NCBI GenBank assembly: GCA_030602885.1
Contig: JAUVYV010000019.1
Span: 1-64,000 of the forward strand
Reading direction: 5' to 3'
Source: Phycisphaerales bacterium
Lineage (GTDB): Bacteria > Planctomycetota > Phycisphaerae > Sedimentisphaerales > Anaerobacaceae
Length of the DNA: 64,000 bases
In this document: one piece after another, positions 53,049-63,423 of the stretch
Position numbering within the stretch: position 1 is the stretch's first letter
Layout of the letters: each line of letters opens with the position of its first letter
The notes under the pieces: generated by a model
What the model was told of the DNA's origin: nothing
The model's input: only the letters and a program-made list of their open reading frames with translations
Databases searched by the model: none
Program-made: the position numbers and the translations under genes

Positions 53049-54775
53049 CACTCGGTCCTCACATCGACAACACGCATGAGCTCTTCCAGCGTAGTAGTAC
53101 CCCCAAGAACCTCATCAATCGCAGTTTTGCTCAGGGTCTTCATCCCTTCTTTTACCCCCTGCTCCTTGATTTCTCCGTCGCTGCTCCCGTCAACAATCAT
53201 TCTCCTGATTTGTGAAGAGATATTGAGTATCTCATAAACTGCCTTCCGTCCGTGATAGCCCGTGTCACGGCAATTGTTACAGCCGGTGCCACGGCAGAAT
53301 CTTGTTTTCCCCTCAGGAACAGAGTCGCCAAAGGCCAGTTTTAGCTCCTTCTCAGACGGCTGATAAGCTCGCTTACACATTGAACATGATGTCCTCATAA
53401 GTCGTTGTGCGACCGCTCCCAGGAGCGCCGATGCAACGAGAAACGGGGCAACACCGAGGTTAATTAAACGCGATATCGCACCGGCTGCGTCATTTGTGTG
53501 TAAAGTGCATAACACAAGATGCCCTGTAAGAGCCGCACTAACGGCTATTTCCGCCGTCTCCTGGTCTCGTATTTCACCTACCAGTATTATGTCGGGATCC
53601 TGACGGACGATGCTTCGCAATGCCGACGCAAAAGTCACCCCAGCAGCCGGCTTTACCTGCATCTGAGTAATCCCCTCAAGGCGATACTCGACCGGGTCCT
53701 CCACCGTCACGATGTTCCTTTCAGGGGTGTTCAGCAGCTGCAGAACCGCATACAGAGTAGTCGTCTTGCCGCTGCCCGTCGGACCGGTCAGAAGTATCAT
53801 GCCATAAGGATTGCCGATGAGCTCTCTGAGCTTCTTATTGTCGTCGGGGCATGGAACAATGTTGTCCAGCGACCATTTTAGGGCGTACTTGTCCAGAACC
53901 CTTATGACTATCTTCTCGCCGCCGACTGCAGGCAGTGTCGAGATTCTCAGGTCATATTCCCGGCTGTCGTGCCTCAGCGTCAAATGACCGTCCTGAGGGA
54001 TCCTGTGCTCCGAGATGTCCATATCAGCCATGATCTTGATATGCGAGACCACCTCGGGTTGAGCAGAGGCCGGCACGCTGATAGCGTCGTGCAGGATACC
54101 GTCAACACGATAGCGAACCCGCATATCAGAGCCCTGGGGCTCGATGTGAATGTCGCTGGCCCGAGCGTCAACGGCGCCGTTCAGAATAGACGAGACCAGC
54201 CTCGTAATGGGCGTCTCGGCAGCTTTTATGGACCCACGCTCGGCCTTGATGAGCCTGCTTTCCAGCAGTTTGTCGTCATCCTGCGGGCCCTGGGAAGAAT
54301 CCTGCTTGAAACGCATCGAGACTATCGTCTGTCGGGTCACGTCCTTGACATTGAAGTGATAATGTATCGCCTGTCGTATCGCTGTCACAGTCGCGGCTAC
54401 GGGAACAACCTTGTACCCCGTCTTCATCTCTATCTGATCGCGCACTGATAAATTCAAGGGAGAGTCCATTGCGACCAGAAGACGATTGCCCTCTTTCTTA
54501 ATGGGGATAACGTTATAACGATCTACCATCTCATAGGACATCAGGTGGGCCGTCATGCTGTCAATCATATCCGGCGACAGATTGATGAATTCTATGCCGT
54601 TGGTGACGGCAATGACCCTCGTCATCTGGTCGCTGTCCAGCAGGTTCTCGGTCTTGAGAATGCTCAGCAGGCTCTGACCGGTTTGCTTTTCCTTCGCAAG
54701 AACTTCACCGAGCGTCTCCTCATCGACAAGCTCCTGCTCCAAAAGGTAAGAAATTGTCGGATCCTGTTTTTCCAC
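53048..54775 (-). CDS. gspE: Type II secretion/type IV pilus assembly ATPase GspE/PilB
   Basis: Cytoplasmic hexameric ATPase of about 575 aa. The N-terminal part has the T2SSE_N domain (LVDEETLGEVLAKEKQTGQS). Walker A is GPTGSGKTTT (331-340), with VEDPVEYRLEGITQMQVKPA as the Asp box and LVGEIRDQETAE as Walker B. The C-terminal CSMC and CNNC pairs form the zinc site typical of PilB/GspE. GTG 54775 has AAGGAG 5 bases upstream and is preferred to the longer frame to 54964. Confidence 0.95.
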   Translation of the reverse strand: MEKQDPTISYLLEQELVDEETLGEVLAKEKQTGQSLLSILKTENLLDSDQMTRVIAVTNGIEFINLSPDMIDSMTAHLMSYEMVDRYNVIPIKKEGNRLLVAMDSPLNLSVRDQIEMKTGYKVVPVAATVTAIRQAIHYHFNVKDVTRQTIVSMRFKQDSSQGPQDDDKLLESRLIKAERGSIKAAETPITRLVSSILNGAVDARASDIHIEPQGSDMRVRYRVDGILHDAISVPASAQPEVVSHIKIMADMDISEHRIPQDGHLTLRHDSREYDLRISTLPAVGGEKIVIRVLDKYALKWSLDNIVPCPDDNKKLRELIGNPYGMILLTGPTGSGKTTTLYAVLQLLNTPERNIVTVEDPVEYRLEGITQMQVKPAAGVTFASALRSIVRQDPDIILVGEIRDQETAEIAVSAALTGHLVLCTLHTNDAAGAISRLINLGVAPFLVASALLGAVAQRLMRTSCSMCKRAYQPSEKELKLAFGDSVPEGKTRFCRGTGCNNCRDTGYHGRKAVYEILNISSQIRRMIVDGSSDGEIKEQGVKEGMKTLSKTAIDEVLGGTTTLEELMRVVDVRTE

Positions 54776-54972
54776 TGATACTCCTTCTGCCTGCCTTCGG
54801 ACAGACCGACCCGCAATCACTATCGACATGGCCCCTGTCTGACTTAAAAACAAACACTCTTGGGCGTATCCGGGACGCTTCACACCCCCACAACGACCGA
54901 TAAAAACCACGCCACAGGGGCAGACCACGAGAGCGGCACATCTCCTCTGCGATGGACAAGACATCAGGACTA

Positions 54973-55639
<667 letters not shown>

Positions 55640-55662
<23 letters not shown>

Positions 55663-56344
55663 CTGCCTCACCTGTCTCAAACTTGTACCCTACCTCAAGT
55701 ACGCTGCGAATAAACCTCGGTCTGTTCGGCTCCGGCTCTATTTTGCCTCGCAGAGCATCCACGAACTCATCTACGTTCTTTGAAGAAATGAAATGTGAAT
55801 ATCCAAACGCATTGCTGAGAATCTCGTCACGTGTAAGCACACGCCCCTGCTTTTTAAGAAACAGCCGAAGCAGCCCCAGCTCCTTCGGACTAAGCGCTAT
55901 TTCCCTTCCGTCCCGTGTGAGCTTTTCCGAATCAACATCGAATCGGCAGTTGCCGAACTCATACACATCCGGCTCCGCCTCACCCGTGCGCCGAAGAAGT
56001 GCTTCTGCGCGGGCAAGCAGCTCCTTTATGCTGAACGGCTTGGTGACATAGTCGTCGGCGCCGAGGTTCAGCCCCATTATTATGTCGTCCTCCCGGTCTT
56101 TAGCGGTGAGCATGACGATGGGTACATCCAGGTTCTTTTCACGTACCTTGCTGCATATCTCGAACCCGTTTATCTTCGGCAGCATTATGTCTAAGACTAT
56201 CAGGTCGGCCTTGCCCGCCAGTGCCGCTTTTAATCCCTGCTCGCCGTCACGAGCGACTTGCACCTTATAACCCTTGAAGGTAAAGTTGTCCTCCAGGGCC
56301 TTCACCATAGTCGGATTGTCTTCGACAATCAAAATGCTCTTCAT
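55640..56344 (-). CDS. OmpR-family response regulator
   Basis: DNA-binding regulator of 234 aa. SILIVEDNPTMVKALEDNF, LIVLDIMLPKINGFE (phospho-acceptor Asp) and MLTAKDREDD form the receiver; LSPKELGLLRLFLKKQGRV and NVDEFVDALRGKIEPEP the winged helix. It starts within the end of the kinase gene as ATGA, so it is co-translated with it and is the natural partner. The tandem second regulator suggests a split output. Confidence 0.94.
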
Positions 56345-58602
56345 TTCATTTTCCCTTTCAGCCCGCTTTCCGCGCGCCGAGAAGCAAGTTTTACCGTGAA
56401 AGTGCTTCCTTCCCCGGGCCTGCTTTCTACCGTTATTTTCCCTTTGTGGGCATCGACGATGAATTTGACTATGCTAAGGCCGAGTCCGCAACCTTCGGCA
56501 CAGCGCGACAGGCTGCGGTCAACCTGGTAAAACCTGTCGAATATCTTCCTCACCTGCCGACGCGTCAGCCCCACGCCGTTATCGGAAACCCCAAAACAAA
56601 CGCCGTCGTCCTCGGCATAGACCCTCAGCAAAATCTGCTTGTCGCCATGCGTATACTTGCAGGCGTTGTCCAGCAGGTTCACAAGAACCGTCACTATGGC
56701 ATCGTGGTCGGCGGCAACATCGGGCAGATCGCCTTCGATTTCCACCTCGAAGTCGCAGCCCGCTGAGCTGAATTTCGTCTTTATCGCCTCAACTGCATCC
56801 TCTGCTATCAATACCGGGGACGTCTCGACAATATCAAAGGTCTTCTTGTCGCGCTCCATCCGGCTAAACGTCAGGAAGTTGTCTATCATCCGGCTCAGCC
56901 GTTCGTTCTCCTTTGCCGTCAGTCGAAGATATTCATCCGCCTGCTCCTCATCTCTGACGTTACCCTCCAGCAAAGTATCCACTAAGACGCGCATCGAAGA
57001 CAGCGGCGTCTTCAGCTCATGCGAGACGGTCGCAATAAAATCGTTCTTCATCCGGTTCAGCCGTATCTGCCTTGTAACCGTCCGGGCGGTGAAACCGCCT
57101 GCGCCGAGTATTAGCACGATGACAAGCACGCCCGTCCAGGTATATACCGCTATCCGCCTGCTTGCTTCCTTCTCAAATATGTTTGCTTCGCCCGAAAACA
57201 GCTCGATGCACCAGCCCGCAAAGAACCTGCCCAGAGCTATTGAAAACAGGGGCTTTCCTCGTTGCTCTTCCAGGCCTGCAACGTATCTGCCGACTTCGTC
57301 AACTACCCTGTAAGAAAGTCCAAGGCCGCTCAGCTCTTCGGCCAAAACTGCAAAATCCGACCGCGTATTCTCAACCCTCTGCAGCAAAAGGTACACATAC
57401 TCTCCGGCCCTGTGGTACATCCCGTAAGTGTCATCTATGACCGTTATTCTCAGTACTTTGTCTTCCGTGCCGGAATCGAATGCCGGCGTCCCGGGCCGGC
57501 TCTCAATGCTGTCACCGGCGCTTTGTGCCGCCGCGACTAGATCCTTGGCTATCGTAGTATCCACCTTGAGTCTCTCTGCCCAGTTACTGTCCTCTACAGC
57601 ATCGAGAATCCTTCCGAGTGACGAGAGCAGGGCCTGTGTACTTTCGCTGCTCAACGGTTCAAACATCGCCGAACTCGGCATCTGCTCCGCTACAGACGAC
57701 GCAACCTGCTCTGCCGCAAGCAAATCCTTTGCCCTTGAGATTTCCAGCTCGAACTGCTCGGCCTGCTCACTTGCCTGAACAATCTCCAGCGCTTTTTCGA
57801 GAACAAATAGCCGGCTGCCCGACGGCATACGTATAAAGTCCGTCCCCTCACTCGGCGTGTAGTTAATGGCTGAGTTGAGCAGTCGCTGCATATCCGCCTG
57901 GGTAAGTCCGTTCGGGCTTTGCTTTTTGAGCTCAGCTAACAGAACTCGCGCCCGGCCCATCAGCGAAATCGACGAGCCGCCCAATTCGCTGTAAGTGTCC
58001 CCATAGGCAATGTTGCTGCAAATATCAATCGCCAGGTCAACCCGACCCGCTTTTCTCAGACAGCGCACTTGCGCCATCGATGCTAACAGGGCTGTGTGGC
58101 TGCCCGGATTGGCTTCGGCGATTCTGCGATAGTATGCTTCCGCTCTTGGGTAGTCGCCCTGGGTATATTCGATTTCCCAGGCTTCATTAAATACATCGCC
58201 CGGCTTCTCCGGATAATCGTCCTCGCTGCGAACTATCGGATACAGCAGGTTGCCCTTCGTATCGTATATCACTACCCCGCAGCAGCCCGTCTGTCCGCCA
58301 CTGCTCTCCGATTTCTGCGTGATTATACCAAAGGTCTCGACAGGGTCACGGTTCATCGCAGCAAGCTTCTCCAGCAACTCTAATCGGCCTGCCCAGCACT
58401 CGTCTATCTGTTCATTTAGCCGGCCCAACTGTCCTTCGTAAACGTCTATCAGCTTCTGCCGGACCACCAGACGCTCATTCTTGACGACCTGCGCCATGAA
58501 CCAAAGCAAACACACAGTGGGCAGCACTACCGCTACCGCAAGCAGCAGCACCACCCACTGCAATTGACCGCGACCGGAGATACTATTTCCAGCGACTTTC
58601 AA
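56341..58602 (-). CDS. Sensor histidine kinase with TPR-like periplasmic region
   Basis: Membrane kinase of 753 aa. The first membrane segment is VVLLLAVAVVLPTVCLLWFM and the second lies near 490-515 (VYTWTGVLVIVLILGAGGF). Between them lies a large extracytoplasmic region with TPR-like helices (QGDYPRAEAYYRRIAEAN). The kinase core has ATVSHELKTPLSSM with the phosphorylated His, VNLLDNACKYT, VSDNGVGL and GCGLGLSIV. No HAMP is clear. TTG 58602 has GAGG about 9 bases upstream. It is 13 bases after the LamG gene and coupled to two regulators. Confidence 0.9.
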   Translation of the reverse strand: MKVAGNSISGRGQLQWVVLLLAVAVVLPTVCLLWFMAQVVKNERLVVRQKLIDVYEGQLGRLNEQIDECWAGRLELLEKLAAMNRDPVETFGIITQKSESSGGQTGCCGVVIYDTKGNLLYPIVRSEDDYPEKPGDVFNEAWEIEYTQGDYPRAEAYYRRIAEANPGSHTALLASMAQVRCLRKAGRVDLAIDICSNIAYGDTYSELGGSSISLMGRARVLLAELKKQSPNGLTQADMQRLLNSAINYTPSEGTDFIRMPSGSRLFVLEKALEIVQASEQAEQFELEISRAKDLLAAEQVASSVAEQMPSSAMFEPLSSESTQALLSSLGRILDAVEDSNWAERLKVDTTIAKDLVAAAQSAGDSIESRPGTPAFDSGTEDKVLRITVIDDTYGMYHRAGEYVYLLLQRVENTRSDFAVLAEELSGLGLSYRVVDEVGRYVAGLEEQRGKPLFSIALGRFFAGWCIELFSGEANIFEKEASRRIAVYTWTGVLVIVLILGAGGFTARTVTRQIRLNRMKNDFIATVSHELKTPLSSMRVLVDTLLEGNVRDEEQADEYLRLTAKENERLSRMIDNFLTFSRMERDKKTFDIVETSPVLIAEDAVEAIKTKFSSAGCDFEVEIEGDLPDVAADHDAIVTVLVNLLDNACKYTHGDKQILLRVYAEDDGVCFGVSDNGVGLTRRQVRKIFDRFYQVDRSLSRCAEGCGLGLSIVKFIVDAHKGKITVESRPGEGSTFTVKLASRRAESGLKGKMK

Positions 58603-58614
58603 TTTTCTCTGCCT

Positions 58615-61600
58615 CTAACCACCTTTGGCCAGTTCCGAAACCTCACCCGCCGAAAGGGCATAATCATAGACCCGAACCTCGTCTATCATACCATTGAAAT
58701 ACCGACCCCGCTGTTGTGAATTCTCACCTATCATTACCGGCTCGTTGTTCGTTCCAATCGTACCGGCCATATCAATCTCGTCATCCAGTTGTCCGTCCAC
58801 ATAAATATAACCCTTACCGCCGCCGTAAACTGCCGCCACATGATGCCACTGCCCGTCGGTAACCTGCGAATCACCGGCAGGCCCACCATGCTGCTGCATA
58901 TTCGGCGTCGTCAGTCCCGTTGCATGAAACGCAACTCGCCCCGACTGCTCGTAATGATGGAATCGCCACGCGCTGTCACCCTTCGTCACTATCGCCTGCC
59001 ACCAGTTATTAACCGAGTTAACCTTCACCCACGCTGCAACCGTCATCTGGTTCGTGAAATCAAAATTCGACTCATTCGCAATATTTATGAAGTCTCCTTT
59101 GCCGTCAAACAAAAGTGCACCGCCAATCTTGCCGCCTGACGGCTGCCATTTCGGCGACCCCTCGAGTATCTTTCCGAAATTGTTGTTGCCCGATGAATCA
59201 ACCACGTCCCTGCCCTCGGTCTCATCGAGCTTCCACCACCCGACAAGCTTACCCGAAGTCGTAAAGCTCCAGACATTCCCGCTTGTTACCGACCCGTCCG
59301 CCATAACCTCATCAACTCGCCAATAGTACGTATTGTTCTGCTCGAGCTTTGGCAGTACGGCGTCCCCGGAATTCTTCACCTCGGCGAGAAGCGTAAGACC
59401 GTCCGCACTTGACCCAAAATACACCTTGTGCGAAGCAGCACCAGACGCGGGCTTCCATGAAGGTCTCAGTCCTGCAGACGGGCCCGTTACGCCTCCGTCA
59501 GCGGGCTGCGGCTCCGTCGCCGCTACTTCATAAAGCGACTTGACCTCATCTTCCGACAGGGCGTAGTTGTATATACGAACATCGTCTATCAGCCCGTCAA
59601 AGAAACGCCCTGATTCCTGTGAGCTGTTGCCAATGTAAATGCTGTAGTCATTGGTCACAATAGACCCCCACGCGTTCTTCGAGCCGTCAAGCTTGCCGTC
59701 AACATAAAGCTTCAGCTTGCCCCCGTCATACACGCCTGCAAGGTGATGCCATTGCCCGTTATCGATGCTCGTCTTACCCACAACATACGGCTGTGGCTTT
59801 ACCCCTTTGCACACAAATTCCACCGTCCCCGTGCTGTGGCTTCGCGAGAGTATCCAACCTTCGCCGGTACCCTTGCTGATGATGCTCTGGAACGGCTTGT
59901 CAAACTCATTCACCTTCACCCACACAGAAACCGTAAGCTGACCGGCAACGTCAAAATTAGACTCGTTGCTAATCTCGATGAAATCACCGTCACCGTCAAG
60001 CTCAATTGCACCCGCAATCTTGCCCCCGGACCTCTGCCATATCCCGTTGCCCCGCACTGTCCCGACATTGCCCCTGCCCGAGCTGTCCGCAGCCCTCGTC
60101 CCGCTTGTCTCGTCCATCTTCCACCAGCCAAGCAGCTTGCCGCTCATCTCAAAACTCCACACATCGCCCTTTATCTCAGAGCCGTCCTGCCTCACTTCGT
60201 CAACACGCCAGTAATATGTTACATCCTCTTTCAATGCCGGTAGCTCTAACTCATCCGGACTGTCAACCTCGCTAAGAAGCGAAAGCTCGTCGGCCTCGGT
60301 GCCGAAGTAAACCTTATGCGATGCTGCCCCCGCCCCGCTCCTCCATTCGAGCTTAACTTCCGCATCCACCCGCAGCGTCGCTCCGTCGGGTGGGCTCGGC
60401 CGAGTCGCCTTCGCCTTCGCACTCAAATCATACTGGCTAAGCTGCATCACAATACCAAACACCCCGCTAAGCGCCGGAATATCGTTCAAACTCGAATGGG
60501 TCCTGAAAGTAGTGTCCGTCTCAGAAGTGTACCACTTGATGGTTGTCTTGTCGCACGCCTCTGCCAATTGCACCATCAGCTTATGGCCCGGGTTATGCGG
60601 ATTCTTATTTACCGCCTTGATAACCTCATCGGCAATACGAATCGCCCCACCGACGTTCACTAAGACTAACTTGTTCGTAGTCGGCTCCAGCCGATTCAAT
60701 GAATCTCGCAAAACTCCCGCCGTAAGAGCCGACTCGCCTTTCTTAAGCCCCGATATTGACGCCGCCACAACAGACCTGTCAAAGGCAATCACCGTTGTCT
60801 TGCCCGTCTGACCCAAATGGCAGTGTATCTTCCGGCCCTCAAGCTCACCCAAAAAGTATTTGCTTTGTTCGGCAGCCGGTTGTTCCGATTCCTCAGCTCC
60901 CGTTGCCGCCTTCGCCGCAAGATCCACTATACCAAGAAGACGCCCGAAAAGCTGCCAAGTCTGAGCCGGATTTTTGCTCGTTACCGAAACCCCCACACAC
61001 GCTAAAGCATCTGCAATACCATAGTCATCACCTGCCTTACTCCTCGGCGCCACCGCAAACAGATTAATCTGCTCGATGTTCGCAAAAATCTCCCGTCCTA
61101 TATCCAGACCGGTCAACTGCTTTACCTTCTTCTGCATAATCTCCGCCTGCTGACCGTTTGACTCTCCAAGTGCAATGCTGAAAACAGCAACCGCATCCGC
61201 CGGAATCGACGCAAACCCTTCTCTCTGAAGCGCCGGCGTCCGAATCAGCCCGTACGCTAACGAATCCTGACCTTCTTCGAAGTTGATGATGGTCTCCGAG
61301 CTGATGCCGTTCTCCTCGAGGACAAGGCTGACCACTATATCTTCAACGCTGTCCAAATCGGCTATCTCGTTAACTAACTGCAACTGAGGAACATCGCCCA
61401 CCTGTTGCAATATAGCCTCGTATGTCCCCACGCTGTCAACCCATAATGTAAGGGCATTTCTCTGCCGTATCTTTCTACTCAGCTTGGAGAACATTTTGTT
61501 CGCCTCGCCAAGAGATGGCCTTGTGCTCAAACCCTTGTATTTCTTCACGACCTCTTCGAGAAGTCCCACAGGTTGAGCCACGAGAACAACACTGTTATCG

Positions 61601-62349
61601 TACGCCGCACCAACCATACCGTACATCGTCACCACCTGCATATCCTCAATCGGCTCACCTGCCTCTCCTGCCATCCCGAGCGCCGCCTGAAGTATCCCGC
61701 GAAGCGCATCGCTCTTGCCCGGATACAAAACCGCTATCATCGTCGGATTGTCCGGCTGGATATCTGTTATACCTATCGCACACCCCTTGATCTTCTTGAA
61801 TTCTGCCATCATGCTCGGATTCAACAACGCTCCGATCATGTCCCCGGGACCCTTCTGTTCTCCGCCACCCCCACCAATCATCGCCAGAGGATTCGCAAGA
61901 GGTGTCCCCTGAAGCATCTTCAAAAGCGTCTCAATCTGCCTGCCCGGATCGCCTATCTCTAAGTACACCTTCGTATCCACCGGCATCAATGCCGCCGGGT
62001 CCGGACTCGTCATCTCATCAAGCAGCGGCTGGACCTTATCCATCACTTCCTGTTGGTCCGCATACTGCGTCACAATTTTCTCAAACAGCGACTTGGCCCT
62101 CACCTCATTTTGCTTTTTCAGGTGACACATCCCGAGTCGATACATCGCCTCGGCCACATGCGGCCTTTGAGCAGAGCTGTCCGCTATGATCTGCTCATAG
62201 ATCTTTATTGCCGCATCGAGGCCGCCTTCGGTCTCTTCCGCATAGCGGCCGTCCTGCAGCAATACGCTGGCCTGTTTCCCCTGTACCACCGTGGCAATCA
62301 GAGCTGTCGCCAGCAAAAGGATGATTGTAACACTCTTGAACCGTTTCAT
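58615..62349 (-). CDS. Large exported protein with LamG and FN3-like domains
   Basis: Protein of 1244 aa with a signal peptide (6-24). An early TPR/tol-pal-like stretch (AIKIYEQIIADSSAQRPHV) is followed by a long region (about 110-680) of unclear family, possibly DUF3352-like, with VYLEIGDPGRQIETLLKML. Then come two units of FN3-like plus LamG: AASHKVYFGTEADEL with YYWRVDEV, GWWKMDETSG, LTVSVWVKVNE and WHHLAGVYDGGKLKLYVDG, then the second set ending ALSAGEVSELAKGG. LamG domains bind carbohydrates or proteins. AAAGGAG precedes the ATG. It is probably co-transcribed with the kinase. Confidence 0.82.
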   Translation of the reverse strand: MKRFKSVTIILLLATALIATVVQGKQASVLLQDGRYAEETEGGLDAAIKIYEQIIADSSAQRPHVAEAMYRLGMCHLKKQNEVRAKSLFEKIVTQYADQQEVMDKVQPLLDEMTSPDPAALMPVDTKVYLEIGDPGRQIETLLKMLQGTPLANPLAMIGGGGGEQKGPGDMIGALLNPSMMAEFKKIKGCAIGITDIQPDNPTMIAVLYPGKSDALRGILQAALGMAGEAGEPIEDMQVVTMYGMVGAAYDNSVVLVAQPVGLLEEVVKKYKGLSTRPSLGEANKMFSKLSRKIRQRNALTLWVDSVGTYEAILQQVGDVPQLQLVNEIADLDSVEDIVVSLVLEENGISSETIINFEEGQDSLAYGLIRTPALQREGFASIPADAVAVFSIALGESNGQQAEIMQKKVKQLTGLDIGREIFANIEQINLFAVAPRSKAGDDYGIADALACVGVSVTSKNPAQTWQLFGRLLGIVDLAAKAATGAEESEQPAAEQSKYFLGELEGRKIHCHLGQTGKTTVIAFDRSVVAASISGLKKGESALTAGVLRDSLNRLEPTTNKLVLVNVGGAIRIADEVIKAVNKNPHNPGHKLMVQLAEACDKTTIKWYTSETDTTFRTHSSLNDIPALSGVFGIVMQLSQYDLSAKAKATRPSPPDGATLRVDAEVKLEWRSGAGAASHKVYFGTEADELSLLSEVDSPDELELPALKEDVTYYWRVDEVRQDGSEIKGDVWSFEMSGKLLGWWKMDETSGTRAADSSGRGNVGTVRGNGIWQRSGGKIAGAIELDGDGDFIEISNESNFDVAGQLTVSVWVKVNEFDKPFQSIISKGTGEGWILSRSHSTGTVEFVCKGVKPQPYVVGKTSIDNGQWHHLAGVYDGGKLKLYVDGKLDGSKNAWGSIVTNDYSIYIGNSSQESGRFFDGLIDDVRIYNYALSEDEVKSLYEVAATEPQPADGGVTGPSAGLRPSWKPASGAASHKVYFGSSADGLTLLAEVKNSGDAVLPKLEQNNTYYWRVDEVMADGSVTSGNVWSFTTSGKLVGWWKLDETEGRDVVDSSGNNNFGKILEGSPKWQPSGGKIGGALLFDGKGDFINIANESNFDFTNQMTVAAWVKVNSVNNWWQAIVTKGDSAWRFHHYEQSGRVAFHATGLTTPNMQQHGGPAGDSQVTDGQWHHVAAVYGGGKGYIYVDGQLDDEIDMAGTIGTNNEPVMIGENSQQRGRYFNGMIDEVRVYDYALSAGEVSELAKGG

Positions 62350-62484
62350 AATTCACTCCTTTCGAAAATAAATTAACACAAAAATCTTCTTTTCTACAGG
62401 AGTATTTTACGGCGCAAATGTTACCGTTTTGCTACCGTTTTGTCCTTTCTTGGATACTTCTCCCCCGCACTGCGGCTTCTCGAA

Positions 62485-63423
62485 TCAGCTTTCAGAACAC
62501 CACACAAGCACCTTCAAGGCGTCCGTATCCGCTCTCGCCGCCAGCTCGAATGCCTCCGCGATTCCTTCGAGCGGATAACGATGCGTCACCACCAACATAG
62601 CATCAATCTTCCCCTCCGCTATCAACCCGACCGATGCCTCGAACAACCTAAAATCGTAAGGCGTCGAACCCTGAAACTTCACATTGTTCAAAAATAAATC
62701 GTAACTGGAGACGTCCAGCCGTTCCGGCGTCAGACCCAGTACACAAACCGTCCGACCCACACGTGTTACCCTCGCACAAGCCAGAATGCTCGCTCCCGTC
62801 CCCGCACAGTCCAACGAAAAATCCACCTTGTCCCCCACCGCGCGAACAACCCCCTCCTCAACCGACTCACGCGACGGGTCAATAACCACATCCGCTCCAA
62901 ATTCAACCGCCTTCTCACGACGATGCCTCTTCGGCTCGCAAGCCACTATCTTTCTCGCACCGAACGCACGCACCAACTGAATTCCGATAAGCCCGATACT
63001 CCCGCACCCCGATACAAAACAACTGTCCCCTGCCCTGAACCCGCAATGCCTCAACCCCGTAAGAACCACCGTCACCGGCTCCACCAGCGCACCCGCCTCG
63101 AATGAAACTGAATCCGGCAATCGCACCACGTGCTCACCATTCACCACCGCATATTCCGAAAATCCTCTCGCCCCGTAAGCGTAAACCGCCACCCGCTCCC
63201 CCACTCGCACCCCTCTAACGTTTCCACCCGCCTCAACCACCGCCCCCGAAAACTCATGCCCAAGACAGTCCGAAAAACCCGTCGGATAAAGATATTCGAG
63301 AACATCCGAACCGCAGACGCCGCAGCAGTGGACCCGCACCTTCACTTCATCGGGCCCCGGCGCCGGCTCCGCCGCATCCACCACCTCTATCTTCCTCTCA
63401 CCCGTTATAACCGCACGTCTCAC
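62485..63423 (-). CDS. Zinc-dependent medium-chain dehydrogenase/reductase
   Basis: MDR-family enzyme of 312 aa. VHCCGVCGSD holds the catalytic zinc Cys and GHEFSGAVVEAG the His-Glu pair; VSGCGSIGLIGIQLVRAFG is the NAD(P)-binding Rossmann motif, followed by KIVACEPKRHR. The structural-zinc four-cysteine lobe is not evident, which fits the compact length. Relatives oxidise sugar alcohols (sorbitol or threonine dehydrogenase type). The start is GTG, overlapping the stop of the next gene upstream as GTGA, so they form one unit. Confidence 0.87.
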   Translation of the reverse strand: MRRAVITGERKIEVVDAAEPAPGPDEVKVRVHCCGVCGSDVLEYLYPTGFSDCLGHEFSGAVVEAGGNVRGVRVGERVAVYAYGARGFSEYAVVNGEHVVRLPDSVSFEAGALVEPVTVVLTGLRHCGFRAGDSCFVSGCGSIGLIGIQLVRAFGARKIVACEPKRHRREKAVEFGADVVIDPSRESVEEGVVRAVGDKVDFSLDCAGTGASILACARVTRVGRTVCVLGLTPERLDVSSYDLFLNNVKFQGSTPYDFRLFEASVGLIAEGKIDAMLVVTHRYPLEGIAEAFELAARADTDALKVLVWCSES

